DNA of 64,000 nucleotides, taken from contig JACTAT010000029.1 of assembly GCA_014526335.1 (NCBI GenBank), positions 4,172,105-4,236,104 of the forward strand. The letters run 5' to 3'. Numbering within the stretch: position 1 is the stretch's first letter; every line of letters begins with the position of its first letter. Both the position numbers and the translations under genes were made by a program. Below the pieces are notes generated by a model. That model made no database searches. It was not told where the DNA came from and saw nothing but the letters and a program-made list of their open reading frames with translations. The stretch is from Chrysaora quinquecirrha. Taxonomy: Eukaryota > Cnidaria > Scyphozoa > Semaeostomeae > Pelagiidae. Positions 46,888 through 60,300 of the stretch are shown here, in pieces.

Positions 46888-47923
46888 AGATAGAGAGTCT
46901 TGTAATAAGTCCAGAAGGAATGAGGTTTCCATATCTGTCAGGAATTCGTCTATTTCGAGTTGTACTCTGAATATCATCATGTCCAATTGGAACATCGTTT
47001 TTGTTGCCATGGTTCATTTCAAATTCTGAATCTGAACCATCTTCCTTATTTCTGCGAGTTTCATTGAATCTTTTGTAATGAGATATATTACGAGTGATGC
47101 GATGCTTTTCAGCGTTCTCTGCTGTAACCATTGTTCCTTTCCGTTCGATAACTGTGTAAGGAGTTTTAGAAAAACGAGAAAACAATTTATTCTTTTGTTC
47201 TTGCTTGACAAGAACTTGGTCTCCCACTGATATGGAACTTGGTTTTGCATTTCTCCTTTGATCCGAATATGATTTGTGATACTCTTGATACTGAGATTCA
47301 TTATGTGTTGCCTTTTGATGCTTGTTTACGATCTTCTGTCTTTTAATAACCGGTATCTTTCCTCTCACTGTCCGATTAAATAACAATTCACAGGGTGGTA
47401 CTTTGGTGACTGAATGTGGAGTTGTTCTGTACGATAACAAGAAACGATGTAATTCTTGCCTCCACGGTTTACCTTCTAAAATAGCAGCTTGAATGGTTTT
47501 AGCTAGCGGTTGATTGAAACGTTCAACTTCACCATTCGCTTGAGGCCATCGAGGAGTGATTCTTTCGTGTTTTACTCCAAGTGCGGTACAGTATTTACGA
47601 AAATCCTCTCCATTAAATGGTGGACCATTATCGGATTTGATGACATTGGGAATTCCATGAACTGCAAATATACGGTCGAGCTTTGGAATGACGACAGATG
47701 CTTTAGTAGATTTTACTATCTCAACTTCGGGAAAACGAGAGTATCTGTCTATAACTACTAACAAGTATTCACCCGTAGGTAACGGTCCGTAAAAGTCCAT
47801 ATGCAGTTTTTCCCAGGGTAATTTCGGCATACTGTTTAACTGTACAGGTTCAGGAGAATTCTGTCTTCCTGTGGCTTGACAAGCGAGGCATGATTGCACG
47901 GTGTTTTTGACTAGCTCATCTAT
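46886..47923 (-). pseudogene. Gypsy integrase region
   Basis: The minus-strand frame of about 337 residues contains a CxxC pair near its start (CLACQ), then the DDE core: MDFYGP, KSDNGPPF and NGEVERFN carry the D, D and E. A C-terminal region with SVGDQVLVKQ is typical of the DNA-binding tail. The frame is out of register with the upstream RT-RNase H frame by what looks like a single-base loss near 47.93 kb, which separates the histidine pair (HESH) from the cysteine pair of the zinc-binding domain. Integrase inserts the DNA copy into the host genome. It ends at a TGA in the polypurine tract. Confidence 0.9.
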
Positions 47924-49853
47924 TCGAGGGAACCAAACTTTTCTCTTAAAAGTGCTTTGGTCTTGGAAAGTCCTTGGTGGCTTTCATGAGCAATGTCAAT
48001 AGATCGTTGTTGAAGCGATGTTGGGATGATTATTCGATTTCCGCGTAGAATTACGTTTTGTCCTCCAACAGTCAACTCATCTTTGACGGTTTTGAAATCT
48101 TTTCCAATTGATCCCCATGCGCCTGTGCGGATTGCAGCACGGAGTTGCTTCAATTCTTTATCATTGTTGGTTTCTTGTGCAATCTCTTGCAATGTCATTG
48201 CTTTTGGAATAGCATTATGTGTGATAAAGTTGATGTATTCCTCTGTTTGTTCTGCCTTGTCTGTCATCTTGTTTGAAGGGTGCCTGGATAGGTAGTCGGC
48301 AGCATTTTCACTTCCAGGTTTATATTGAACTTTGAAGTTGTAAGGTTGTAATCTCAGAACCCATCGTTCAATTCTGGCTGAGGGCTTGGAGCGAGGTGTA
48401 CCATAAATGATTTCGAGTGGTTTATGGTCTGTAATAAGAGTGAATTGTTGACCATATAGAAACAAATGAAAGTGCTCAATAGCCCATACAAGGCTAAGTG
48501 CTTCTTTTTCCGTCTGAGAATATCGACGCTCAACATCAGTCAATGAACGACTTGCGTATGCAATGATTTTATGATTCTCAAAATTTTTTGTGTTCTGAGA
48601 CAAAATAGCAGAGATGCCTACAGGACTTGCATCGACAGTAAGGCTTGTTTCTTTAGAAATGTCAAAATACGCCATGACGGGTGCTGTAGTAAGTGCTTGC
48701 TTTATCTTCATGAATGCAGCTTGATGCTCTTTTTGCCAAACAAATTGGGTATCTTTCTTTATGAGATCACGCAGTGGGGCTGTGATAGTGGCATAATCAG
48801 AAATATAGCGTGAGCTGTAGTTTGCCATGCCTAAAAAACTGCGGATTTCTTGTGCATTTGCAGGCGTCGAGACATTTTGCAGATCTTGGATTTTCTTAGG
48901 GTCTGGACATGTGCCTTCTGCTGAGAATATTTGTCCAAAGAATTCCAACTCTGGTTGCAGAAACTTACATTTCTTTGGATTCAGTGTTAATCCTTTGTCT
49001 CGCAGTCGTTTCAAACAATTTTGAAGCGCGTTGTCGTGTTCTTCTCTCGTGTGGCCATGTACGATGATATCGTCGGCAATATTTCGGATACCTTTGATCC
49101 CTTGTAGGTTTTGATTCAAAGCATGCTGGAAAATTTCTGCGCTAGCATTTATTCCATAAGCCAATCGCTTGTATCGGAATAATCCAACGTGTGTACTGAA
49201 CGATGTGATGTAGCGGCTATTTTCCTCTAGAGGCAGTTGATGGTATGCTTGGGAAAGATCAAGCTTCGAGAAAAACTTTGCACCATTGAGATCTAAACTT
49301 ATATCATTGACGGTAGGTATTGGATACCTGACACGGTTAATAGCTTGATTGGCCATTCGCATATCAACGCAAATACGAACTGAACCATCTTTCTTGGGTA
49401 CAGCGACTATAGGCGATAGCCAAGGCGTCGGTTGATTTTCTGGAACAGCCTCGATGATATCTTGACGTTCAAGCTCTTTTATGGATTCCTTAACTTTTTG
49501 ACGGATGTGAAAAGGAATTCTTCTGATTGGCTGAGCCTGAGGTATGGCGTCTTTGTCTATGTTTAGTTTGACTTCCCCATCTTTCAGTTTACCTAGGCCT
49601 TGAAAAACATCTTGATATTGCTGAAGAATGCTACGAATTTTCTCATCTTTCGCATTGGTTTGAATTTGTCGAAGATTCAAACTGATAAGATTGAGCTCTT
49701 GGGCTGTGCTGGCTGATAAAAGACATCCTGTATTCTTTTCTTCAATTACAAAGAAAGTTGCTATGCAATATCTTGTTTTGGATTCGATCAATGCGTCAAA
49801 TTTTCCTTTGAAATGAACTGGTTGTTTAGCGCCAAAAGGAAAGGCTTTGACTG
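47920..49853 (-). pseudogene. Gypsy reverse transcriptase and RNase H region
   Basis: The minus-strand frame encodes an RT with FSKLDLSQAYHQ (first catalytic Asp), SFSTHVGLFRYKRLAYG and NIADDIIVHG (the catalytic DD pair; the residue before it is Ala where Ty3/gypsy elements usually have Tyr-Val-Asp-Asp or similar). RNase H follows with LTVDASPVG, EKEALSLVW and TLITDHKPL, which carry the D, E and D residues, then a linker ending in HESHQG. The frame is cut upstream by a hAT MITE at 49854 and downstream by a frameshift before integrase. The start at 49986 lies in the MITE, so its first residues are not part of the element. Confidence 0.92.
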
Positions 49854-50394
49854 CAGGGTTGGTAGATGACTGCGCATGCTTGAAGCCAAACTTTATGAGA
49901 AAAAAAGCCAAAAAAAGCCAAGCTATTTTGCATGAAAAAAAGCCAAAAAAAGCCAAATTTCGAAAAATTTGTTGAGAAAACGCCAAAAAAATGCCAAATC
50001 TTAAATCATCTAAATGGTACAGGATTTCCTACACAGATGGTGAGGAGCAAAAAAGCGCAAAAAACAACCTAATGCGCATGCGTGACAATTTTAGAACAAC
50101 CGACTGAGATCTTATAATAATAAGCCAAAGCTTTCAAGAGGTGCCAGATTCGGCAAATATGGTATCTGATGCGCACCCAGTACCATCAGGTCTTGTAGGT
50201 CGGACGCTGCTTCTGGCACTACTCATTCAAGGATCTAAAATCAGCTATTCATTCAAAAAAGGTTCCAGATACTGCATTGGGAGAAAAAGCCAAAAATAAG
50301 CCAAAAAGCCAAGAACATTTTTTGAAGCCAAAGAGGTTCGGAAAAAGCCAAATTTCTCAAATTTGGCTTTTAGAAAGCCAAGTTACCAACCCTG
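49854..50394 (+). mobile_element. hAT MITE, copy 2 (541 bp), inside the gypsy pol
   Basis: Same 11-bp ends (CAGGGTTGGTA and TACCAACCCTG) and the same AAGCCAAAAA-rich interior as the copy at 10373-10928. The target duplication TTTGACTG is perfect (49846-49853 and 50395-50402). It separates the protease from the RT of the retrotransposon and is therefore younger than that insertion. Confidence 0.93.
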
Positions 50395-50402
50395 TTTGAC
50401 TG

Positions 50403-51111
50403 TTGTGTTCTCTAATTTGACTGCTTTCAATTTTTGAAAGGCGTTGTAATCTAAAACATTGATTGAGGCACCAGTGTCGATCATTACTGATATCGGCTCA
50501 CCAGCAATATTTACTTTCGTTGTTGGGCATCCTGTGTTTTTCTGGGTGTTGACAGCATAAATGTATTCATCCTCACTGGTGTCATCAGAGTCAGCATGAT
50601 AAAGGGGCTTCACAGTTGGTTGCCTAGCAGCTTTGTTCTTTTGAGGTGTCAGTTGACTGTGTTGAACAGCGGAACCACGACAGACATTTGCAAAATGGTT
50701 GCTTTTTAAACACTTATTACACGTTCTCCCTTGGCTGGACATTGAGTTTTCGGATGCCAGTCTCTCCACAATTTCGACATTTTGAGGGTTTCTTGGCTTG
50801 ACTTGTTGATCAGCTCGAATCCGATTTGCTACAGGTTTCTGAGCGGCAGACTCTATATCTCTTGCTTGAAAATTTTGTCGTGCCAGTTCGTAGTTGTTGT
50901 CTGCACCAGTGTCTGTGAGTTGGCCAAAATTTCTCGAACACGAGAACCAGCTTGATAAAGAAGGAGTGCCCTTTTCTTCGATTTTCAGTAATTCCACTGG
51001 CGATTAAAACGTATCGAAATCACTCAGCCATTGCTTCCAGCGAGCGGCAATGCTAGCTCCAACTTCGATTTCAGGATCGAATTCAGGTAGTGGCTTGAGG
51101 TTTAAAGCCAT
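50403..51111 (-). pseudogene. Gypsy gag remnant and protease start
   Basis: On the minus strand ATG at 51111 opens 35 codons beginning MALNLKPLPEFDP and stops at TAA (51004-51006). The same frame then continues with a zinc knuckle, CNKCLKSNHFANVC (C-x2-C-x4-H-x4-C), and the aspartic protease motif VMIDTGASINVLD. Only about 120 codons separate the start from the zinc knuckle, far fewer than in a full gag, so the capsid part is probably deleted. The frame is cut by the MITE at 50394. Gag packages the element RNA, and the protease cuts the polyprotein. Confidence 0.85.
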
Positions 51112-51136
51112 GATAATAACGAATACAATTACTTCA

Positions 51137-51154
51137 CTTTACTCTCGTCGCCAA
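51137..51154 (-). promoter_or_regulatory. Probable primer-binding site
   Basis: TTGGCGACGAGAGT directly follows the 5' LTR on the minus strand. The TGGCGAC start is common among tRNA-primed gypsy elements. The tRNA was not assigned. Confidence 0.5.
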
Positions 51155-51353
51155 TTTAATATTCTCTATGATTCGCGTGTAGAGAATATGGTAGGAAATA
51201 ACAAGAAGGAATGAGACATCTTGTATCAACAGAACGAAACTACAACTAACAATAATATTAAGTATATCACGGTCTTGGTGCCATAGGGCGACCATATCCA
51301 GTCTATAATAAATCAATGATTAATGAGTCACTATATTACATTACAATATTACA
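51155..51353 (-). repeat. 5' LTR of the gypsy element
   Basis: 199 bp, about 96% identical to the LTR at 46674-46874 by eye. It carries the same TATTCTCTA/TAGAGAATA inverted repeat. The short minus-strand frame across it is not a gene. Confidence 0.9.
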
Positions 51354-54300
51354 CCATCCAAGCAGCTCGGGCGCTCGGGTAGCGCTGACCACTCAAGACA
51401 GAAAATTCAACGTAGTGATCATCATGTAGAATGAATGTGCTGAATTAGAGTATGATCAAGGAAGAACAACAAAGGTAGTGATGATATGGAGAAGTTAATT
51501 CTACTTCAACAAAACACTCCACGCGACAACACCATGTTTCTTCTCCCATCCAAGCAGCTCGGGCGCTCGGGTAGCGCTGACCACTCAAGACAGAAAATTC
51601 AACGTAGTGATTATCATGTAGAATGAATTTGCTGAATTAGAGTATGATCAAGGCAGAACAACAAAGGTAGTGATGATATGGAGAAGTTAATTCTACTTCA
51701 ACAAAACACTCCAGGTGACAACACCATGTTTCTTCTCCCGTCCAAGCAGCTCGGGCGCTCGGGTAGCGCTGACCACTCAAGACAGAAAATTCAACGTAGT
51801 GATCATCATGTAGAATGAATGAGCTGAATTAGAGTGTGATCAAGGAAGAACAACAAAGGTAGTGATGATATGGAGAAGTTAATTCTACTTCAACAAAACA
51901 CTCCACACGACAACACCATGTTTCTTCTCCCATCCAAGCAGCTCGGGCGCTCGGGTAGCGCTGACCACTCAAGACAGAAAATTCAACGTAGTGATCATCA
52001 TGTAGAATGAATGTGCTGAATTAGAGTATAATCAAGGCAGAACAACAAAGGTAGTGATGATATGGAGAAGTTAATTCTACTTCAACAAAACACTCCACGC
52101 GACAACACCATGTTTCTTCTCCCATCCAAGCAGCTCGGGCGCTCGGGTAGCGCTGACCACTCAAGACAGAAAATTCAACGTAGTGATCATCATGTAGAAT
52201 GAATGTGCTGAATTAGAGTATGATCAAGGAAGAACAACAAAGGTAGTGATGATATGGAGAAGTTAATTCTACTTCAACAAAACACTCCACGCGACAACAC
52301 CATGTTTCTTCTCCCATCCAAGCAGCTCGGGCGCTCGGGTAGCGCTGACCACTCAAGACAGAAAATTCAACGTAGTGATCATCATGTAGAATGAATGTGC
52401 TGAATTAGAGTATGATCAAGGAAGAACAACAAAGGTAGTGATGATATGGAGAAGTTAATTCTACTTCAACAAAACACTCCACGCGACAACACCATGTTTC
52501 TTCTCCCATCCAAGCAGCTCGGGCGCTCGGGTAGCGCTGACCACTCAAGACAGAAAATTCAACGTAGTGATCATCATGTAGAATGAATGTGCTGAATTAG
52601 AGTATGATCAAGGAAGAACAACAAAGGTAGTGATGGTATGGAGAAGTTAATTCTACTTCAACAAAACACTCCACGCGACAACACCATGTTTCTTCTCCCA
52701 TCCAAGCAGCTCGGGCGCTCGGGTAGCGCTGACCACTCAAGACAGAAAATTCAACGTAGTGATCATCATGTAGAATGAATGTGCTGAATTAGAGAATGAT
52801 CAAGGAAGAACAACAAAGGTAGTGATGATATGGAGAAGTTAATTCTACTTCAACAAAACACTCCACGCGACAACACCATGTTTCTTCTCCCATCCAAGCA
52901 GCTCGGGCGCTCGGGTAGCGCTGACCACTCAAGACAGAAAATTCAACGTAGTGATCATCATGTAGAATGAATGTGCTGAATTAGAGTATGATCAAGGAAG
53001 AACAACAAAGGTAGTGATGATATGGAGAAGTTAATTCTACTTCAACAAAACACTCCACGCGACAACACCATGTTTCTTCTCCCATCCAAGCAGCTCGGGC
53101 GCTCGGGTAGCGCTGACCACTCAAGACAGAAAATTCAACGTAGTGATCATCATGTAGAATGAATGAGCTGAATTAGAGTGTGATCAAGGAAGAACAACAA
53201 AGGTAGTGATGATATGGAGAAGTTAATTCTACTTCAACAAAACACTCCACACGACAACACCATGTTTCTTCTCCCATCCAAGCAGCTCGGGCGCTCGGGT
53301 AGCGCTGACCACTCAAGACAGAAAATTCAACGTAGTGATCATCATGTAGAATGAATGTGCTGAATTAGAGTATGATCAAGGAAGAACAAAAAAGGTAGTG
53401 ATGATATGGAGAAGTTAATTCTACTTCAACAAAACACTCCACGCGACAACACCATGTTTCTTCTCCCATCCAAGCAGCTCGGGCGCTCGGGTAGCGCTGA
53501 CCACTCAAGACAGAAAATTCAACGTAGTGATTATCATGTAGAATGAATGTGCTGAATTAGAGTATGATCAAGGAAGAACAACAAAGGTAGTGATGATATG
53601 GAGAAGTTAATTCTACTTCAACAAAACACTCCACGCGACAACACCATGTTTCTTCTCCCATCCAAGCAGCTCGGGCGCTCGGGTAGCGCTGACCACTCAA
53701 GACAGAAAATTCAACGTAGTGATCATCATGTAGAATGAATGTGCTGAATTAGAGTGTGATCAAGGAAGAACAACAAAGGTAGTGATGATATGGAGAAGTT
53801 AATTCTACTTCAACAAAACACTCCACGCGACAACACCATGTTTCTTCTCCCATCCAAGCAGCTCGGGCGCTCGGGTAGCGCTGACCACTCAAGACAGAAA
53901 ATTCAACGTAGTGATCATCATGTAGAATGAATGTGCTGAATTAGAGTATGATCAAGGAAGAACAAAAAGGTAGTGATGATATGGAGAAGTTAATTCTACT
54001 TCAACAAAACACTCCACGCGACAACACCATGTTTCTTCTCCCATCCAAGCAGCTCGGGCGCTCGGGTAGCGCTGACCACTCAAGACAGAAAATTCAACGT
54101 AGTGATCATCATGTAGAATGAATGTGCTGAATTAGAGTATGATCAAGGAAGAACAACAAAGGTAGTGATGATATGGAGAAGTTAATTCTACTTCAACAAA
54201 ACACTCCACGCGACAACACCATGTTTCTTCTCCCATCCAAGCAGCTCGGGCGCTCGGGTAGCGCTGACCACTCAAGACAGAAAATTCAACGTAGTGATCA

Positions 54301-57300
54301 TCATGTAGAATGAATGTGCTGAATTAGAGTGTGATCAAGGAAGAACAAAAAAGGTAGTGATGATATGGAGAAGTTAATTCTACTTCAACAAAACACTCCA
54401 CGCGACAACACCATGTTTCTTCTCCCATCCAAGCAGCTCGGGCGCTCGGGTAGCGCTGACCACTCAAGACAGAAAATTCAACGTAGTGATCATCATGTAG
54501 AATGAATGTGCTGAATTAGAGTGTGATCAAGGAAGAACAACAAAGGTAGTGATGGTATGGAGAAGTTAATTCTACTTCAACAAAACACCCAACGCGACAG
54601 CACCATGTTTCTTCTCCCATCCAAGTAGCTCAGGCGCTCGGGTAGCGCTGACCACTCAAGACAGAAAATTCAACGTAGTGATCATCATGTAGAATGAATG
54701 TGCTGAATTAGAGTATAATCAAGGCAGAACAACAAAGGTAGTGATGATATGGAGAAGTTAATTCTACTTCAACAAAACACTCCACGCGACAACACCGTGT
54801 TTCTTCTCCCATCCAAGCAGCTCGGGCGCTCGGGTAGCGCTGACCACTCAAGACAGAAAATTCAACGTAGTGATCATCATGTAGAATGAATGTGCTGAAT
54901 TAGAGTATGATCAAGGAAGAACAACAAAGGTAGTGATGATATGGAGAAGTTAATTCTACTTCAACAAAACACTCCACGCGACAACACCATGTTTCTTCTC
55001 CCATCCAAGCAGCTCAGGCGCTCGGGTAGCGCTGACCACTCAAGACAGAAAATTCAACGTAGTGATCATCATGTAGAATGAATGTGCTGAATTAGAGTAT
55101 GATCAAGGAAGAACAACAAAGGTAGTGATGATATGGAGAAGTTAATTCTACTTCAACAAAACACTCCACGCGACAACACCATGTTTCTTCTCCCATCCAA
55201 GCAGCTCGGGCGCTCGGGTAGCGCTGACCACTCAAGACAGAAAATTCAACGTAGTGATCATCATGTAGAATGAATGTGCTGAATTAGAGTGTGATCAAGG
55301 AAGAACAACAAAGGTAGTGATGATATGGAGAAGTTAATTCTACTTCAACAAAACACTCCACGCGACAACACCATGTTTCTTCTCCCATCCAAGCAGCTCG
55401 GGCGCTCGGGTAGCGCTGACCACTCAAGACAGAAAATTCAACGTAGTGATTATCATGTAGAATGAATGTGCTGAATTAGAGTGTGATCAAGGAAGAACAA
55501 AAAAGGTAGTGATGATATGGAAAAGTTAATTCTACTTCAACAAAACACTCCACGCGACAACACCATGTTTCTTCTCCCATCCAAGCAGCTCGGGCGCTCG
55601 GGTAGCGCTGACCACTCAAGACAGAAAATTCAACGTAGTGATAATCATGTAGAATGAATGTGCTGAATTAGAGTATAATCAAGGCAGAACAACAAAGGTA
55701 GTGATGGTATGGAGAAGTTAATTCTACTTCAACAAAACACTCCACGCGACAACACCGTGTTTCTTCTCCCATCCAAGCAGCTCGGGCGCTCGGGTAGCGC
55801 TGACCACTCAAGACAGAAAATTCAATGTAGTGATCATCATGTAGAATGAATGTGCTGAATTAGAGAATGATCAAGGAAGAACAACAAAGGTAGTGATGAT
55901 ATGGAGAAGTTAATTCTACTGCAACAAAACACTCCACGCGACAACACCATGTTTCTTCTCCCATCCAAGCAGCTCGGGCGCTCGGGTAGCGCTGACCACT
56001 CAAGACAGAAAATGCAATGAGTGATCATCATGTAGAATGAATGTGCTGAATTAGAGTATGATCAAGGAAAAACAACAAAGGTAGTGATGTTATGGAGAAG
56101 TTAATTCTATTTCAACAAAACATTCCATGCGACAACACCATGTTTCTTTTCCCATCCAAGCAGCTCGGGCGCTCGGGTAGCGCTGACCACTCAAGACAGA
56201 AAATTCAACGTAGTGATTATCATGTAGAATGAATTTGCTGAATTAGAGCATGATCAAGGCAGAACAACAAAGGTAGTGATGATATGGAGAAGTTAATTCT
56301 ACTTCAACAAAACACTCCAGGTGACAACACCATGTTTCTTCTCCCGTCCAAGCAGCTCGGGCGCTCGGGTAGCGCTGACCACTCAAGACAGAAAATTCAA
56401 CGTAGTGATCATCATGTAGAATGAATGTGCTGAATTAGAGTGTGATCAAGGAAGAACAACAAAGGTAGTGATGATATGGAGAAGTTAATTCTACTTCAAC
56501 AAAACACTCCACACGACAACACCATGTTTCTTCTCCCATCCAAGCAGCTCGGGCGCTCGGGTAGCGCTGACCACTCAAGACAGAAAATTCAACGTAGTGA
56601 TCATCATGTAGAATGAATGTGCTGAATTAGAGTATGATCAAGGAAGAACAAAAAGGTAGTGATGATATGGAGAAGTTAATTCTACTTCAACAAAACACTC
56701 CACGCGACAACACCATGTTTCTTCTCCCATCCAAGCAGCTCGGGCGCTCGGGTAGCGCTGACCACTCAAGACAGAAAATTCAACGTAGTGATCATCATGT
56801 AGAATGAATGTGCTGAATTAGAGTATGATCAAGGAAGAACAACAAAGGTAGTGATGATATGGAGAAGTTAATTCTACTTCAACAAAACACTCCACGCGAC
56901 AACACCATGTTTCTTCTCCCATCCAAGCAGCTCGGGCGCTCGGGTAGCGCTGACCACTCAAGACAGAAAATTCAACGTAGTGATCATCATGTAGAATGAA
57001 TGTGCTGAATTAGAGTGTGATCAAGGAAGAACAAAAAAGGTAGTGATGGTATGGAGAAGTTAATTCTACTTCAACAAAACACTCCACGCGACAACACCAT
57101 GTTTCTTCTCCCATCCAAGTAGCTCGGGCGCTCGGGTAGCGCTGACCACTCAAGACAGAAAATTCAACGTAGTGATCATCATGTAGAATGAATGTGCTGA
57201 ATTAGAGTGTGATCAAGGAAGAACAAAAAAGGTAGTGATGATATGGAGAAGGTAATTCTACTTCAACAAAACACTCCGCGCGACAACACCATGTTTCTTC

Positions 57301-60300
57301 TCCCATCCAGGCAGCTCGGGCGCTCGGGTAGCGCTGACCACTCAAGACAGAAAATTCAACGTAGTGATCATCATGTAGAATGAATGTGCTGAATTAGAGT
57401 ATGATCAAGGAAGAACAACAAAGGTAGTGATGGTATGGAGAAGTTAATTCTACTTCAACAAAACACTCCACGCGACAACACCATGTTTCTTCTCCCATCC
57501 AAGCAGCTCGGTGCTCGGGTAGCGCTGACCACTCAAGACAGGAAATTCAACGTAGTGATCATCTTGTAGAATGAATGTGCAGAATTAGAGTATGATCAAG
57601 GCAGAACAACAAAGGTAGTGATGATATGGAGAAGTTAATTCTACTTCAACAAAACACTCAACACGACAACACCATGTTTCTTCTCCCATCCAAGCAGCTC
57701 GGGCGCTCGGGTAGCGCTGACCACTCAAGACAGAAAATTCAACGTAGTGATCATCTTGTAGAATGAATGTGCTGAATTAGAGTATGATCAAGGAAGAACA
57801 ACAAAGGTAGTGATGGTATGGAGAAGTTAATTCTACTTCAACAAAACACTCCACGCGACAACACCATGTTTCTTCTCCCATCCAAGCAGCTCGGGTGCTC
57901 GAGTAGCGCTGACCACTCAAGACAGAAAATTCAACGTAGTGATCATTTTGTAGAGTGAATGTGCTGAATTAGAGTATGATCAAGGCAGAACAACAAAGGT
58001 AGTGATGATATGGAGAAGTTAATTCTACTTCAACAAAACACTCAACACGACATTACCATGTTTCTTCTCCCATCCAAGCAGCTCGGGTGCTCGGGTAGCG
58101 CTGACCACTCAAGACAGAAAATTCAACGTAGTGATCATCATGTAGAATGAATGTGCTGAGTTAGAGTATGATCAAGGAAGAACAAAGAAGGTAGTGATGA
58201 TATGGAGAAGTTAATTCTACTTCAACAAAACACTCCACGCGACAACACCATGTTTCTTCTCCCATCCAAGCAGCTCCGGCGCTCGGGTAGCGCTGACCAC
58301 TCAAGACAGAAAATTCAACGTAGTGATCATCATGTAGAATGAATGTGCTGAATTAGAGTGTGATCAAGGAAGAACAAAAAAGGTAGTGATGATATGGAGA
58401 AGTTAATTCTACTTCAACAAAACACTCCACGCGACAACACCATGTTTCTTCTCCCATCCAAGCAGCTCGGGCGCTCGGGTAGCGCTGACCACTCAAGACA
58501 GAAAATTCAACGTAGTGATAATCATGTAGAATGAATGTGCTGAATTAGAGTATGATCAAGGCAGAACAACAAAGGTAGTGATGACATGGAGAAGTTAATT
58601 CTACTTCAACAAAACACTCAACACGACAACACCATGTTTCTTCTCCCATCCAAGCAGCTCGGGCGCTCGGGTAGCGCTGACCACTCAAGACAGAAAATTC
58701 AACGTAGTGATCATCATGTAGAATGAATGTGCTGAATTAGAGTATGATCAAGGAAGAACAAAGAAGGTAGTGGTGATATGGAGAAGTTAATTCTACTTCA
58801 ACAAAACACTCCACGCGACAACACCATGTTTCTTCTCCCATCCAAGCAGCTCGGGCGCTCGGGTAGCGCTGACCACTCAAGACAGAAAATTCAACGTAGT
58901 GATCATCATGTAGAATGAATGTGCTGAATTAGAGTATGATCAAGGAAGAACAACAAAGGTAGTGATGATATGGAGAAGTTAATTCTACTTCAACAAAACA
59001 CTCCACGCGACAACACCATGTTTCTTCTCCCATCCAAGCAGCTCGGGCGCTCGGGTAGCGCTGACCACTCAAGACAGAAAATTCAACGTAGTGATCATCA
59101 TGTAGAATGAATGTGCTGAATTAGAGTATGATCAAGGAAGAACAACAAAGGTAGTGATGATATGGAGAAGTTAATTCTACTTCAACAAAACAATCCACGC
59201 GACAACACCATGTTTCGTCTCCCATCCAAGCAGCTCGGGCGCTCGGGTAGCGCTGACCACTCAAGACAGAAAATTCAACGTAGTGATCATCATGTAGAAT
59301 GAATGTGCTGAATTAGAGTGTGATCAAGGAAGAACAACAAAGGTAGTGATGATATGGAGAAGTTAATTCTACTTCAACAAAACACTCCACGCGACAACAC
59401 CATGTTTCTTCTCCCATCCAAGCAGCTCGGGCGCTCGGGTAGCGCTGACCACTCAAGACAGAAAATTCAACGTAGTGATCATCATGTAGAATGAATGTGC
59501 TGAATTAGAGTGTGATCAAGGAAGAACAACAAAGGTAGTGATGATATGGAGAAGTTAATTCTACTTCAACAAAACACTCCACACGACAACACCATGTTTC
59601 TTCTCCCATCCAAGCAGCTGGGGCGCTCGGGTAGCGCTGACCACTCAAGACAGAAAATTCAACGTAGTGATCATCTTGTAGAATGAATGTGCTGAATTAG
59701 AGTGTGATCAAGGAAGAACAAAAAAGGTAGTGATGATATTGAGAAGTTAATTCTACTTCAACAAAACACTCCACGCGACAACACCATGTTTCTTCTCCCA
59801 TCCAAGCAGCTCGGGCCCTGTATGATCAAGGAAGAACAACAAAGGTAGTGATGATATGGAGAAGTTAATTCTACTTCAACAAAACAATCCACGCGACAAC
59901 ACCATGTTTCTTCTCCCATCCAAGCAGCTCAAAGGTTGTGGTGGTATCGAGAAGGGCGCTCGGGTAGCGCTGACCACTCAAGACAGAAAATTCAACGTAG
60001 TGATCATCATGTAGAATGAATGTGCTGAATTAGAGTATGATCAAGGAAGAACAACAAAGGTAGTGATGATATGGAGAAGTTAATTCTACTTCAACAAAAC
60101 AATCCACGCGACAACACCATGTTTCGTCTCCCATCCAAGCAGCTCGGCGCTCGGGTAGCGCTGACCACTCAAGACAGAAAATTCAACGTAGTGATCATCA
60201 TGTAGAATGAATGTGCTGAATTAGAGTGTGATCAAGGAAGAACAACAAAGGTAGTGATGGTATGGAGAAGTTAATTCTACTTCAACAAAACACTCCACGC

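Larger units (their letters stand above)
46674..51353 (-). mobile_element. Ty3/gypsy LTR retrotransposon, decayed
   Basis: Bounded by about 200-bp LTRs and by the 5-bp target duplication CCATC (46669-46673 and 51354-51358), which interrupts a satellite B monomer. Read on the minus strand the order is LTR, primer-binding region, gag remnant with zinc knuckle, protease, reverse transcriptase, RNase H, integrase, polypurine tract, LTR. This RT-RH-IN order is Ty3/gypsy. The coding region is broken by an in-frame stop and apparent deletion in gag, a 541-bp MITE between protease and RT, and a frameshift before integrase, so the copy cannot act by itself. No envelope-like frame is seen. The two LTRs differ at several positions, so the insertion is not recent. 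Confidence 0.93.

Noticed and set aside
49854..49986. N-terminal extension of the gypsy polyprotein reading into upstream sequence
   Set aside because: Those codons belong to the inserted hAT MITE, not to the retrotransposon.
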